From: Anodontia alba
Lineage: Eukaryota; Mollusca; Bivalvia; Lucinida; Lucinidae
NCBI GenBank assembly: GCA_964016985.1
Contig: OZ024828.1
Coordinates: 6,786,610 to 6,850,609, forward strand
DNA length: 64,000 nt
Direction: 5' to 3'
Under the pieces are notes generated by a model. That model ran no database searches. It had not been told where the DNA came from and worked only from the letters and a program-made list of their open reading frames with translations. This document shows positions 23,720 to 34,459 of this stretch, piece after piece; the first letter of the stretch is position 1, and each line of letters begins with the position of its first letter. A program made the position numbers and the translations under genes.

Positions 23720-24126
23720 AGTATGGGATTTCCTTGTTCAACATTGAAATTTCAGTATTCCCCTTGTGACATAATGGTCCGTAAATATTTGTCTGTTCAC
23801 AGTAGACAGCATTAAAGTATGTGTTTTTGCTCTCAGAAAATAAGGCTTTACAGACGTTTCCTCTGACTTTGGATTTAGTAGATGATTATTAGTGCTCTTT
23901 TCTTTTACCTTAGCCAAAAGCATTATGGTTTTAACTGTAACACAATTTGCACAGATAAAAAAATCATTAATAAGAAATATTTGACCGAAAATCTGAAGAA
24001 TTTAATTGGTTGAGCTAGAATAATTATTTTGTTGATTCTTTCATTACTTCTAGTGAGTATGCCTTTGCATAATGTGACAAGAGTTTGAATATTAATAGAA
24101 CTTTTGAAGAACTGTTGTTCAAATGT

Positions 24127-24336
24127 TTAATGCTAAGCATACTGGGTAAAATTTTCAGCAGACAACATACTGAAACAGTTTCTTATTTTCCCCAGAAAAC
24201 AAGTTTTAATATTTATGCAAATTGTCTCCAATGGAGACAGTTTCCATGAAATGTTAAATCCTGTTTTATGGCAAAGTAAGGAAAATATCTACAATTTGTC
24301 ATCTGCTCAATTAGCCCAGAGAATTGTAAAGGTTAA
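24127..24336 (+). mobile_element. TTAA-type hairpin MITE, family B
   Basis: TTAA on both sides, ends TTAATGCTAAGCATACTGGG and AGAGAATTGTAAAGGTTAA. The inner stem has CAGCAGACAACAT, TTTCTTATTTTCCCCAGAAAAC and TGCAAATTGTCTCCAATGGAGACA with complement. Other copies are listed at 26342, 27705, 30048, 33773, 37670, 37940, 38397, 39640, 55267, 57176 and 58698. Confidence 0.75.
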
Positions 24337-24611
24337 TCCTTAACTGGCTGAATTTGAATATAAGCAAAGAACATTAAGTATTTTAGTCCAGTTTTTTGCC
24401 TTAAAATAGGTCATGACATTTCATGGAAGTCAGTATGTCAATATATGGTTTACATGAAATTTTAGGCCTTATAAATATTTTAGTAAAAAAAGAAAAAGTC
24501 ATGTATATGTGATCAGCCAATTTTTTCACCGGTAATCTACTAATTGTTGAACAAGCCATACCAAACGAAAAGGTTTCTTTGAGTGTCCACACAACATATC
24601 TCTAGATAAGG

Positions 24612-25245
24612 CACATTTTTTATACCCTGCCACACAATAGTGGCGGTTATTATGGTTTCACGTCCGCATGTCTGACCGTCCGTCCATCTGTCCATCCATT
24701 TTTTGTTTCCGGATGATAACTTGAGTAAACATCAATGGATTTTCACCAAACTTGGTATGTGCATTGATATTGTGGATATCTGGTTTGGGATTGCTAATGG
24801 CCAAATTTTGTCAAATTTTTACGGAGTTATCTGCCCGAGACACGCCCATATTTTCGTTTCCAGATGATAACTTCAGTAAATAACAAGGGATTTTGACGAA
24901 ACTTGCTATATGCATTAACATTAAGGAGATCTGGTTTGGGATTGCTAATGGGCAAATTTTGTCAGATTTTTACGGAGTTATCTGCCTGAGACACGCCCAT
25001 ATTTTCGTTTCCGGGTGATAACTTGAGTAAATAACAAGGCCTTTTAACCAAACTTGCTATATGCATTGATATTATCAAGAGCTGGTTTAGGATTGTTATC
25101 TGTCCATTGATATTATCAAGATCTGGTTTAGGATTGTTATCTGTCCCTCTGTCATTTTCTTTCCAGACATTTTCTCAATAATAACTTTGATGCATAAACA
25201 AATAATTGCTGTGGTAGGGTATTATGCTTGTGGTGCTTTTATTGT
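24612..25245 (+). mobile_element. CCGCCAC element H, copy 3
   Basis: Head TTTTTTATACCCTGCCACACAATAGTGGCGG, then TTTCACGTCCGCATGTCTG and TCCGTCCATCTGTCCATCC. Two to three tandem units (GATGATAACTTGAGTAAA) follow, ending GTAGGGTATTATGCTTGTGG. Confidence 0.8.
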
Positions 25246-25580
25246 CCAAAAGTCTAGATCGAGGGTTGAGCACAAGACTGGCGTAAGTCAGATGGTTGTT
25301 TTTCCCCAAACCTAATCTCCTCACCATGAAGGCGTTATGAAGATTACAACATTTCTTTCTGTAAACAATGAAAATTGAGGTGCCATTGCTCGTATGAGCA
25401 GTGGCACCTAAATTTGCATTGTTTACAAAGGGGTCCAAGTTTCCCCTAAACAAGGGTTTCAAAAATACATGTATGTTTGAGTTACCATAGTCTTGCACTC
25501 AACCCTCGAGATATTCTTTCCACTCCACAAAAAAACATACACACATTGTGAGAACCCATGTAACATCGATATCCACATAC

Positions 25581-25752
25581 CATAGCTCATGATATAGTAC
25601 TTTTTTTTTTTTAAATAAAAAAGAAATGTAAATGTTTTATCTACTGCACAAAAAACGTATGTTGTTGGTACTCATTAGAAGCACCTCAACATATGTTTTT
25701 GTGCAGAAATAAGAAAAACATTAACCTGATACCCACTCTATCAGGAGCTATG
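25581..25752. mobile_element. Family A hairpin MITE, apex partly deleted
   Basis: Starts CATAGCTCATGATATAG and ends TATCAGGAGCTATG. The stem TGTTGTTGGTACTCATTAGAAGCACCTC is followed directly by AACATATG, so most of the right-hand apex arm is missing. Confidence 0.65.
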
Positions 25753-26341
25753 GTTTCCATAGAGAAATGAGAAAAATATGAATCTGAACACCCCTCTTAT
25801 ATAGAGCTACATGTATGTCTGATCAAGGCTTTCACCGTCAGCTTGCAAAATCACTGGAGACTGTAGAGTACATCAAACTAAGGCAAAAGTTTCTGTTGAG
25901 ACTGTTGATGCTCAGAATGATCTGAACCTGCAGGACATATGATGCACAACACATGCAATTTGCGGACAACCCAGACCCAGTCACCCAGATCTGCTGCCTG
26001 CATATTTGTACAGGCTGATCTGGGCCTTCATTCTCTGCTTACAGAATCAATGAATTCTGTAGTATATGTCCACAAACAGAATGTCCAGATCAGACTGCAC
26101 AGATATGCATGCTGAACTGGACTATCACAATTCTATAACATAAGAGCCCTTTTCCCATGTTGTGCATCATGTGTTTGAAGACACCTTTTTATTTGATATG
26201 GCCAAACAAATTGATAATGAAGTTTTCAGTAATGAATTTATCTTGTCTCATAGTTGGCAAAACAACAAAAAATGATATACAAGAAAGAAAGAAATAATCT
26301 TGAATTGAATTATGACAAATAAAGAGAAAAGAAACTGTAAG

Positions 26342-26555
26342 TAATGCTTAGCACTCTGGGTAAAAAGTTCAGCAGATGACATTTGGAAATATTTTTCTTA
26401 ATTGTTTCCTAGAAAACAGGTTTTGATATTTCATGCATATTGTCTCCAATAGAGACAATTTGCATGAAATGTCAAATCCTGTTTTCCAAGAAAAATAAGA
26501 AAAATATGACCAGTTTGTTGTCTGCTGAATTAGCTAAGAGAATGGTAAAGGTTAA
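26342..26555 (+). mobile_element. TTAA-type hairpin MITE, family B
   Basis: Starts TAATGCTTAGCACTCTGGGT and ends GAATGGTAAAGGTTAA. Perfect inner stem TTTCATGCATATTGTCTCCAATAGAGACAATTTGCATGAAA. The left TTAA is degraded to GTAA. Confidence 0.75.
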
Positions 26556-26624
26556 AGTTGCTTTTTAGTTCCGATTTTGGTTGGTACAGTGTTCCAATTT
26601 CTGTTCGAAAAGGATTACTGTAGC

Positions 26625-26705
26625 CAGATGAATATTTTTCTTTTTTCTCTGTAAGAACATACATTGTGAGTACTCATTAAAAGTACAAATGTACCTCTGC
26701 GAGGG
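26625..26705. repeat. Family A hairpin, partial
   Basis: TTTCTCTGTAAGAACATACATTGTGAGTACTCATTAAAAGTAC then CCTCTGCGAGG. Only one arm is present. Confidence 0.5.
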
Positions 26706-27002
26706 GCTGGGGACTTGGAATTATCATGATGTATGATGTTCCCTTGCACAGATCCTATTTTTAGTTATAATCCCATCATGATTCCAAAATGACTGAAATA
26801 TCATTTATGGTTTGAAAAATCACACAAAAAGTATCAGAACAAATGTACAGTTACAAAAACAAACAACTCCAATACTGCAATATGCCATTATGACCTTGAC
26901 ATATTTGTCACAATTCATTGCTACCAACAATTTTATGCCCATCCAGGATTCTAAATCAGTCATGAACTGTAAAAATGCTTTATGACATGAAGTGTAAAAT
27001 GA

Positions 27003-27173
27003 AAGCTCTAGATAAGAGGGAGTATCAAGGTAATATCCATGAAAACATGTTGTGGGTACTCATTAGAAGTGACTAGGCACTTCTAATGAGTACCCACAAC
27101 ATATGTTTTCATGGAGAAATAAGAAAATCATCAACAATTTTTGGTTGAAAAAGTTCCTTATCTGGAGTTGTGA
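27003..27173. mobile_element. Family A hairpin MITE
   Basis: Ends AAGCTCTAGATAAGAGGGAG and CCTTATCTGGAGTTGTG. The inner stem is intact (TGTTGTGGGTACTCATTAGAAGTGACTAGGCACTTC and complement). Confidence 0.75.
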
Positions 27174-27492
27174 TAAAATCATGGCATGACTTGCAGGTTG
27201 AAACAAGAAGTTTCTGACTCAACTTAGTAAGCCTAAGTAATGAGACAGGTAGGCCTTTGTAAACAGTGTAGAGCCAGATCAGACGCTGCAGAATGTGGCA
27301 TCTGATCAGGGACTACACTATTTGCCATACATACTTAACCAATGGATGTACGTTCCATTGTCTCTATGTAAATAAAACTAAGGTTAAATCTCAATAACCG
27401 AAAATTATCACATAGTGGCCTAAATGCACAACATTCAGCATGAAATATCTCGCGATGTAGATGGTCTACATGCATGCAAATGTGATAAATCA

Positions 27493-27586
27493 GTTATACC
27501 ATGGTTCTGCGCATGTACGTGCGATAATGCACTCGCTCACGCTCGTGCATTATCGCATCGTACATGCGCACGAACCATGGTATAAC
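27493..27586. repeat. 94-bp GC-rich near-perfect palindrome
   Basis: GTTATACCATGGTTCTGCGC..ATGTAC..GCGATAATGCACTCG, CTCACG, then CGTGCATTATCGC..GTACATGCGCACGAACCATGGTATAAC. It has no similarity to the A-E families. Only one copy seen. Confidence 0.85.
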
Positions 27587-27704
27587 TAAGACTTATACCA
27601 TAGCTGGACCATGGGATAATTTTCAGATTTGAAAATTAACCCATGGTTTTATTTATAGATCTCACAGGTATACTTTAGAATGACTGTCAACTTATCAGTG
27701 CACC

Positions 27705-28180
27705 TTAACCTTTTTCACTCTCTGGGCTAATTCTGCAGGCGATGACAAGTTGATATTGTCCCAAAAAAAAACAGGTTTTTGTTTTCTGGGAAAAATAAGA
27801 AAAATATTTCAAAATGTTGTATGTTGAATTTTGTTTCAGCAGACAATTTGAACATTTTCGTATTTTTTCCTAGAAAACAGAATTTGACATTTCATGCAAA
27901 TTGTCTCCAAATGTCAAATGTTTATTGGAAAAAAATAAACTATCACCAATATGTTGTCTGCTGAAAATGTCCAGAGTGCTAACCATCAATTTTCAGCAGA
28001 TGACATTTTTTAAATAGTTTTCTTATTTTTTTATCAGGTAACTGGATTTAACATTTCATGTACATTGTCTCAACTAGAGACAGTTTGCATGAAATGTCAA
28101 ATTCTGTTGGCTGGAAAAACTAAGAAAGTATCATCAAATATATTGTCTGCTGATATTATCCAGAGAGTGGTAAAGGTTAG
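27705..28180. mobile_element. Two adjoining family B hairpins
   Basis: The first begins TTAACCTTTTTCACTCTCTGGG. The second ends TATCCAGAGAGTGGTAAAGG. Between them, around 27965-28010, the end sequences of the two copies meet. Both contain TTTGACATTTCATGCAAATTGTCTC-type stems. Confidence 0.65.
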
Positions 28181-28620
28181 AGGAACTTCAAATTTACTTC
28201 TGCACTGAGCAACTTTCTATTTAAAAATGACATTTTTTGTTGAATAAAACACATGAAACCAGACAGTATGTCTGGAGTATATTATAATGACCAAAGCTAC
28301 AGCTGACCAACCAGATTGCAACAAAGTTTGACCAAATTAAGATGCTGATGTAATTTCTTGTGATTGACAAGATTGCAACCAATCAGATTTTAGCAGTAGT
28401 GCCTCTGTTAGTTTAATTCAAAAAAGGTGGGGCGTTTCATCCTTTTTAGTACACAAGGTCAATTGGTACAGCATTTCATCAGACTGCCTGTTACCACTTT
28501 ACCATAAAAATATAAAAAAAGAGAAATAAAAGTAAAAAAGTAGAAAAAATATACTAAATAAATAAAAGTATAGTTTTTGTCAGAAAAAAACAAAAACATC
28601 CCATACATTGGTTAAAACAG

Positions 28621-28797
28621 ATAAACCATGTTATTGTCTCGGTTTTGGGAATACTGTAAATTATATCATAATTTGGTGACCTTTCACTGTCTGACCCAAA
28701 CTCGGCTCCACCTCGTTTGGGGTCAGACAGTGAAAGGTCACCAAACTATGGTATAATTTACAGTATTTCCAAAACCTGACAATAACCATGGTTTATC
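28621..28797. repeat. 177-bp palindrome
   Basis: ATAAACCATGTTATTGTC..GGTTTTGGGAATACTGTAAATTATA..TTTGGTGACCTTTCACTGTCTGACCC, a short AACTCGGCTCCACCTCGTTT loop, and the complement back to ATAACCATGGTTTAT. Unrelated to families A-E. Noncoding. Confidence 0.85.
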
Positions 28798-29172
28798 TAT
28801 AACATGTACAGCAATAATTTAGACATATCAGGAGGTAGTAGAATGGACTGTTTCAAATTTTAGGACAAGTATGGTAAGTAGATAAGGTGTCCCAATACTT
28901 AGGGTAAATACAGTATTCACAGACCTGCTCATGGTTTCCCAAAGTTTATAATTGTTTGATTCACTTATCATAATTGAGCCAGATTACCATATGCTTTCCT
29001 GTGATAACTTAATGATACTGTTTCAAGTAAAGATTTCTTGTTGAAAAAAACATACATAATCTCAATGCTATAGAAAACCAAACTTTTGGTGATATTTTTC
29101 CTTTCTGACTTGCCTGAACAAAAGCAGCTATTGCACTACCAATGGCATTAGCAATGGCATGTATCATAGATG

Positions 29173-29380
29173 TTAACCCATTTTAGACTGAATTAACTCC
29201 ACCATACTATATATTGGAAGAGTCCAATTTCACGTTTTGTCAGGCTATGTGATTTAGATATGCCTTGAGAAAAATGGCATTTTTTTGCAGACAGTGGAGA
29301 CCCTGGTCAGATGCATCTGATCTGGGTCTACACTGTATGCCATTGTCTCTTTTGGGGGTCTCCAGACTAAAATGGGTTAA
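29173..29380 (+). mobile_element. TTAA-type hairpin MITE, family E
   Basis: TTAACCCATTTTAGACTGAAT..TCCAGACTAAAATGGGTTAA with TTAA intact on both sides; 208 bp including the TTAAs. Confidence 0.8.
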
Positions 29381-29660
29381 TGTGTTACAATAAAAATTGT
29401 AAGGTCATATTATCCAAACTGTATGCTGAATTTTGTTTTTGTTTTTTTATTTTTTATTTTTTTTTAATGATTAATGGGCCATGTGAGGGGCCATGGCTTT
29501 ATGCAGTACTGCTGTTATCTCTGCCTGTGACCTTGAGGTCAATGACATGGATTTTGAATTTTTGTATTAAATTTTTATGTTTTAAGTTTCTTATGAATGT
29601 CAAAATGGATTTAGTTGATACATGGGGTGATGTTAGATACTGTCCAAAGTTTGTTCATTG

Positions 29661-29939
29661 CATCACGAAAACATACCTATATAATTTTGACCCCCTTAAA
29701 CCCCATTTTTATATAGTAAAACTGGAGTTTACAGGGGTGTACAGTAGTTTCCTTATTCCTGCTCAAAAAATAGATTGTGGGTACTCGTTAGAACCGCCTC
29801 AGTGAGGCAGTTCTAACAAGTACCCACAATCTATATTTTGAGCAAAAATAAGAAAAATATCACAATTTTTCATCTTAATATTTTCGTATTTTCGGTGGTA
29901 AAATTTACAATGTATTTGTATAGGCGTGTTTTTGTAATG
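29661..29939. mobile_element. Hairpin MITE family A'
   Basis: Ends CATCACGAAAACATACC and GGCGTGTTTTTGTAATG. The centre is GCTCAAAAAATAGATTGTGG..CTCGTTAGAACCGCC and complement. The copy at 50290-50568 has the opposite orientation. The stem resembles family A (GTGGGTACTC(A/G)TTAGAA) but the termini differ. Confidence 0.75.
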
Positions 29940-30047
29940 CAAGCCCTACCCACTTCAGTTACCTTGTGATCCAGGAGTTTTGTTCAGTGCAAGACCCATC
30001 CAGGTACATGTCAAGAATTTTCATGAAAATTTTTACGTTAACACTGT

Positions 30048-30250
30048 ATGCTAGGTAAAAATTTCAGCAGAAGACATTTTGCAAATATTTTTCTTAATAT
30101 TTTTGCTAGAAAATAGGATCTGACAATTCATGCAGATTTTCTCCTTAGGAGACAATTAGCATGATGTGTCAGATCCTATTTTCTAGGAAAAATAAGAAAA
30201 ATATCATGTTTGTCATCTGCTGAATTTGCCCATGGCGTGGTAAATGTTAA
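30048..30250 (+). mobile_element. TTAA-type hairpin MITE, family B
   Basis: TTAACACTGTATGCTAGGT..CCATGGCGTGGTAAATGTTAA. The stem has TCTGACAATTCATGC and TTAGCATGATGTGTCAGATC. TTAA at both ends. Confidence 0.75.
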
Positions 30251-30288
30251 ACCTTTTATAGAGCAATGCATCTTGAATGCAGGGATAG

Positions 30289-30575
30289 TGGGCTGGGTGG
30301 CTTAGTGGTAAGTGCACTCAACTTTCGAGCAGGAATCGTAGGTTCGAATCCCGCTCAGGTCGAGACCGTTTTCAGACCATTAGTACGCCTAGCTCATACT
30401 AGACTTGCCCTGGGTTAAGTATAAAGTGTACAGGGTGGCACTTGGTGACAGACAGCGGCACCAAGTTGGCATGGGTGATCCATGAAAGCAAGGCTGTACA
30501 AATACATGTACAAAACAATCGCCTCTGCCTCTGTGTGTCTCTGGTGCCTGGTAGCATTAAAAATCAGCACAACAA
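30289..30575 (+). mobile_element. tRNA-derived SINE with 14-bp TSD
   Basis: The head has a tRNA A-box-like TGGCTTAGTGGTAAGTGC and a canonical B box GGTTCGAATCC about 40 bp later. The body has TGCCCTGGGTTAAGTATAAAG. It is flanked by the perfect duplication GAATGCAGGGATAG at 30275-30288 and 30576-30589. ORFs overlapping it on both strands are spurious. Confidence 0.85.
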
Positions 30576-31479
30576 GAATGCAGGGATAGATTATGTTGAT
30601 ATTGGGAGTTATTATGCACCCACCTGCCAAAGGCCTGGGGCTTATAGCATTTTGCCATGTTATGTGCGTATGCTACGTTTGTTTAGATTTACATTCAAAT
30701 TTACATTGACATTTATGACCACTTTTCTCTAGGAGATCATAACCTGGGTACCTTTGTTTGCAAGGAAGTTGAAATTTGGGATGCTACTTACCCAGACGTA
30801 AACCTTCAACTGTCTGCTAGAGTTGCCCCTAGGTCATGCCCTGGGGTGGGGCTAGGGGTCATTTGTGTACTTTGGACAATGATGTCAAGTGTTCAATATT
30901 GATTCAAAAGTATGTGCAGGACTAGGTCCCCAACCCCCTCAATGACTTTGGTAGGGGTCACACACAGACTTAAAAGAATTTCCATAAAGCTAAGTTAAAG
31001 ATCAGTTACATGTATATGAATTTAGTTGATACAAGTATTTGGATTAGATTGCTGTTAAGCAAACTTCATAAACCCATTTTATGGCGTGCATGTGACTAGA
31101 CCAAGTTAATGCTTAGCTTGCTGAATAAAAAATCAGTATATATCACATTTTGAAATATTTTTAGTACTTAATGAAGATTCAAATGTTGAAATCCACCCAC
31201 TGGTGTATTATTTTTGTAGCATAATTGCAAAACAGAGACAATTTTATCCCCCAATTTTCTCTGGGGATGATAATAAAATGTTGAAATATGTAGCTGATCT
31301 AGAGTGCTGTTGAAAACATACCTGAATAAATTTGCAGAAGTTCAGGATCTTGCCAAAAGAAAACGAAGGTCTTATCCTTTAATTATCTAATATGAAATCT
31401 GGAATTCAGAGGATGTGAAGCATTTTTGTTGCATTTGGGAAGTGACAAGTAAAAACCTACCTTCTCAGTTCATAGCACC

Positions 31480-31658
31480 TGGTAAGAGGGTACCTAGAAA
31501 ATTATTTTTTCTAATTTCTGCATGAAAACGCAAATTGTGGTACTCATCAGAAGTGCCAATGCACTTCTAATGAGTACCCACAATTTGTGTTTTCCTGCAG
31601 AAATAAGAAAAATATCAAATAATTTTTTGTTGACAAATGTGTCTTATTTGGAGCTATG
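31480..31658. mobile_element. Family A hairpin MITE
   Basis: Core CAAATTGTGGTACTCATCAGAAGTGCCAATGCACTTC and complement, base TTTTCTAATTTCTGC and GCAGAAATAAGAAAAAT, right end TTATTTGGAGCTATG. Confidence 0.7.
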
Positions 31659-32855
31659 TAAAAAACTAATCGTATGCAAATTGGAAAACCCATACTGGAT
31701 TGTACAGTTTACTCAGGAGCAATTCCTTTTGTTATGTAATAATTCATAAGACACATGTTTCCAAAATCTGCAGTCATTGATCAGACTGCACATTGTGCAC
31801 AGTGTTTTTATTGAGATAAAACAAAAAAACATCATATACATTTTGTAATAATCCAAACCACATAAACCCATTTTGCATATGACTAGATGAGGTTAATTCT
31901 AAGCTTACTTGTAAAAATGTCAGATGACAGTTTGAAAATATCATTATCTTACCCAAAAAATTGACTTTGAGGTAGTTGGCATGGAACATCAAACCCTGAT
32001 TTATGGGAAAAATTAAGGAAAAACATTCCCTATCTGTACCTGTTGAATTCACCCCCACACACATTTGCCAGTGCTCCAGCTAGGATTTGAGGGCAGAGGG
32101 GTGCTGGGTAGGGCACTTTTTGCATGGTAATACAAGAATGAGGGCACCATGTGTCATGTGATGTGCTTAGTATCAAGACATTACAAAATATAATCCCATT
32201 CCACAATAAATATCTCAAAAAATAGAGGACAACTAAAACTGACCTTTAAACATTGATAAATTTTTTTTAATTTTGATCCAGTTTGTATGAAATTTTCATC
32301 AAAATGTAGGGTTTTATGTCTGGAGTTGAAATAAGACAGAGGGCAGCTTAAGAAGGGCAGAAGGGCGGCAGGAGAGGGCAAGAGGGGCAGCCCGCCCCTC
32401 CGTATAGGGCTAGCTGGAGCACTGTTTGCAGTGAACCTCATTCAATCCCCCAGTGCAAACCCTAAGTCACCCGAAGCCCAGCCCAGCTCTGCCCCAACCT
32501 CCTCAAGATGAAACCTTTAGTGAACCCTTGTTCTATCCATTTGATTTGATGTCCCAATCAACCAAGGGTAAAATTTTCAGTGAATACTTGCCCTACTCTT
32601 AATGCCATTTCAAATGATGTGTTACATGTACATGTGACCCTGTTCAAGAAATGAGCAATTTTGACCTTCACTCCTACCCATCTCCATCCCTAACCCAGCC
32701 CCACCATGCTTGTTCTGCTCTTTATGCCATTCAATTTTATATCCTAGACAATGCTTGCAAGAAGTGCAATTTTAACCCTCTCATCACATTTTGACCCCAC
32801 ACCCATGGGTCAGATTAAAATTTTAATATTTGTATGCTCATATACATCTACATCT

Positions 32856-32985
32856 GGGCCCAGTTGTTCAAAGCATCGTTAGCTTAACGACCTCGTTAAA
32901 GGTCATTTCGTTAACTGTTTTGGTGGATTCGATATACCATATTCTGATAATTTTTGCTGACATAATGTGAGTAGCTTTTGCAATG
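32856..32985 (+). repeat. Family C hairpin MITE, left half only
   Basis: Starts GGGCCCAGTTGTTCAAAGCA and runs through TTTTTGCTGACATAATGTGAGTAGCTTTTGCAATGCA. It then breaks into unrelated sequence, so the right arm is missing. Confidence 0.75.
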
Positions 32986-33227
32986 CATGACCCTCTTGCA
33001 CTTGCTCTAGTTTTCAAGCACATGTTTTGTCAGTAAAGTCACTGAACAGACAGGATGGAAATTTTGTATTGTTGATCAGGTAAATGCTAGTCACATTACA
33101 TAATGAGGTGGGTTTTAACTTGAAGAGCCTGTCTGTTTTTTGTACAAAAAACAAAACAAAAAGAAATCATGAAAATTATCACCTTTTTGGAGGTCTGTCA
33201 GATACATTTTTCACTTGCAGCTGATTT

Positions 33228-33416
33228 GATAATTCTCATAAGGCTCTTTTTTCAACCAAAAATGTTGATATTTTCTTACTTCTCCAAGAAAACATATGTT
33301 GTGGGTACTCATTAGAAGTGCCTCACCAAGGCACTTCTAATGAGTACACACATCATATGTTTTCATGGAGAAATAAGAAAATACTTATCTTGATATCCCT
33401 CTTATCTGAAGCCATG
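33228..33416. mobile_element. Family A hairpin MITE
   Basis: Base CTTACTTCTCCAAGAAAACA, core TGTTGTGGGTACTCATTAGAAGTGCCTCACCAAGGCAC and complement, right end CTTATCTGAAGCCATG. Confidence 0.75.
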
Positions 33417-33451
33417 GGTAATGCACTTAATGCATTCTCAAATTAGTCCCT

Positions 33452-33654
33452 CATATCTCTAGATGAGAAATTTAAATATTTGTCATATTTCTCCATGAAA
33501 ACCTTGGTTACCTATTTTTGTTACTGACTAGAAGGTCTGTACTAAGGCCCTTCAAATGATTGTGCACAGCAGTGTTTTCAAGGAGAAATGAGAAAAAATA
33601 ACTATATTTTTGAAAAAAAAAATAAAACAAAAAAATGGCATATCCAGAGCTATG
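33452..33654. repeat. Family A hairpin, diverged copy
   Basis: Left end CATATCTCTAGATGAG, right end CATATCCAGAGCTATG. The base (CATATTTCTCCATGAAAAC and complement) is retained but the apex stem is eroded. It sits 35 bp after the preceding family A copy. Confidence 0.6.
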
Positions 33655-33772
33655 CTTTCTGGATTGGCAACTGTGAAATACATTAACTGATATTGTGAGA
33701 TGTGATGAGAGACAGACAGACAGAGATAAAGACAGAAATAGATTTTTACTGTGACATGAAGATTTTCGCACT

Positions 33773-33962
33773 TTTAGCCCTGATAGTGCTAATTACAACT
33801 GCAGATGACTTCTTATTTTTCTGAGAAACTTTATAAAGCTTGAGGTTTCAAGTGAATTATCTGCAGAGCAGAGGATTCACATGAAATGCCAAGTTTTATT
33901 TTCTGACAAAATAATGAAAAGAATTAGAATGTTGCCTGTTGCAATTTTGCTAAGCATTTTAA
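33773..33962 (+). repeat. Family B hairpin, diverged copy
   Basis: Degraded B-type element (TTTCAAGTGAATTATCTGCAGAGCAGAGGATTCACATGAAATG). Its right TTAA (33959-33962) is also the left TTAA of the next family D element. Confidence 0.6.
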
Positions 33963-34154
33963 CCCTTGTCATGCTAAATAAATTTTGATGCCATGCCCAC
34001 TTCAAATTTTCAGCCAATCACATTACTTGATCCAGATTTTGATATAAATTCATAAATGACAAACAGTGCAGATCAAGATCAGAAGCCAACTGATCTGGAT
34101 CTACACTGTTTATAAAGGCAGGGTATGTCCAGGTTCAGCAGGACTAGGTTTAAG
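33959..34154 (+). mobile_element. TTAA-type hairpin MITE, family D
   Basis: TTAACCCTTGTCATGCTAAA..CCAGGTTCAGCAGGACTAGGTTTAA. The central palindrome is shortened. It shares its left TTAA with the preceding B element. Confidence 0.7.
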
Positions 34155-34459
34155 GATTAGTATTTTCAGTGGTATTTACATCTTTGAAAGATACACTATT
34201 GGAGAAAAAGAGAGGGAAGAAAGGAGAGAAAGAGTCTCCTTGTTAGCAAAAGTTGCTTTTCTGACATTATTACAGTTGACTCTCGTTATCTCGACCTCGC
34301 TTATCTCGAATAACCGCTTATCTCGAACTGAAAATCTGGTCCCTGCCTATACATGAAAACCTAACAACAGATGGAAAATATTGTAGAAAAGAGGAGAAAG
34401 CAATTTCTCCTCTTTTCCACAATATTTTCAATAGATCTCTAACTTCAAAAGTCCAATTA

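Noticed and set aside
30303..30352. Stand-alone tRNA gene (A and B boxes present)
   Set aside because: It is the head of a SINE with a long unrelated body and a 14-bp target duplication. The same holds for 46079-46150 and 55385-55460.
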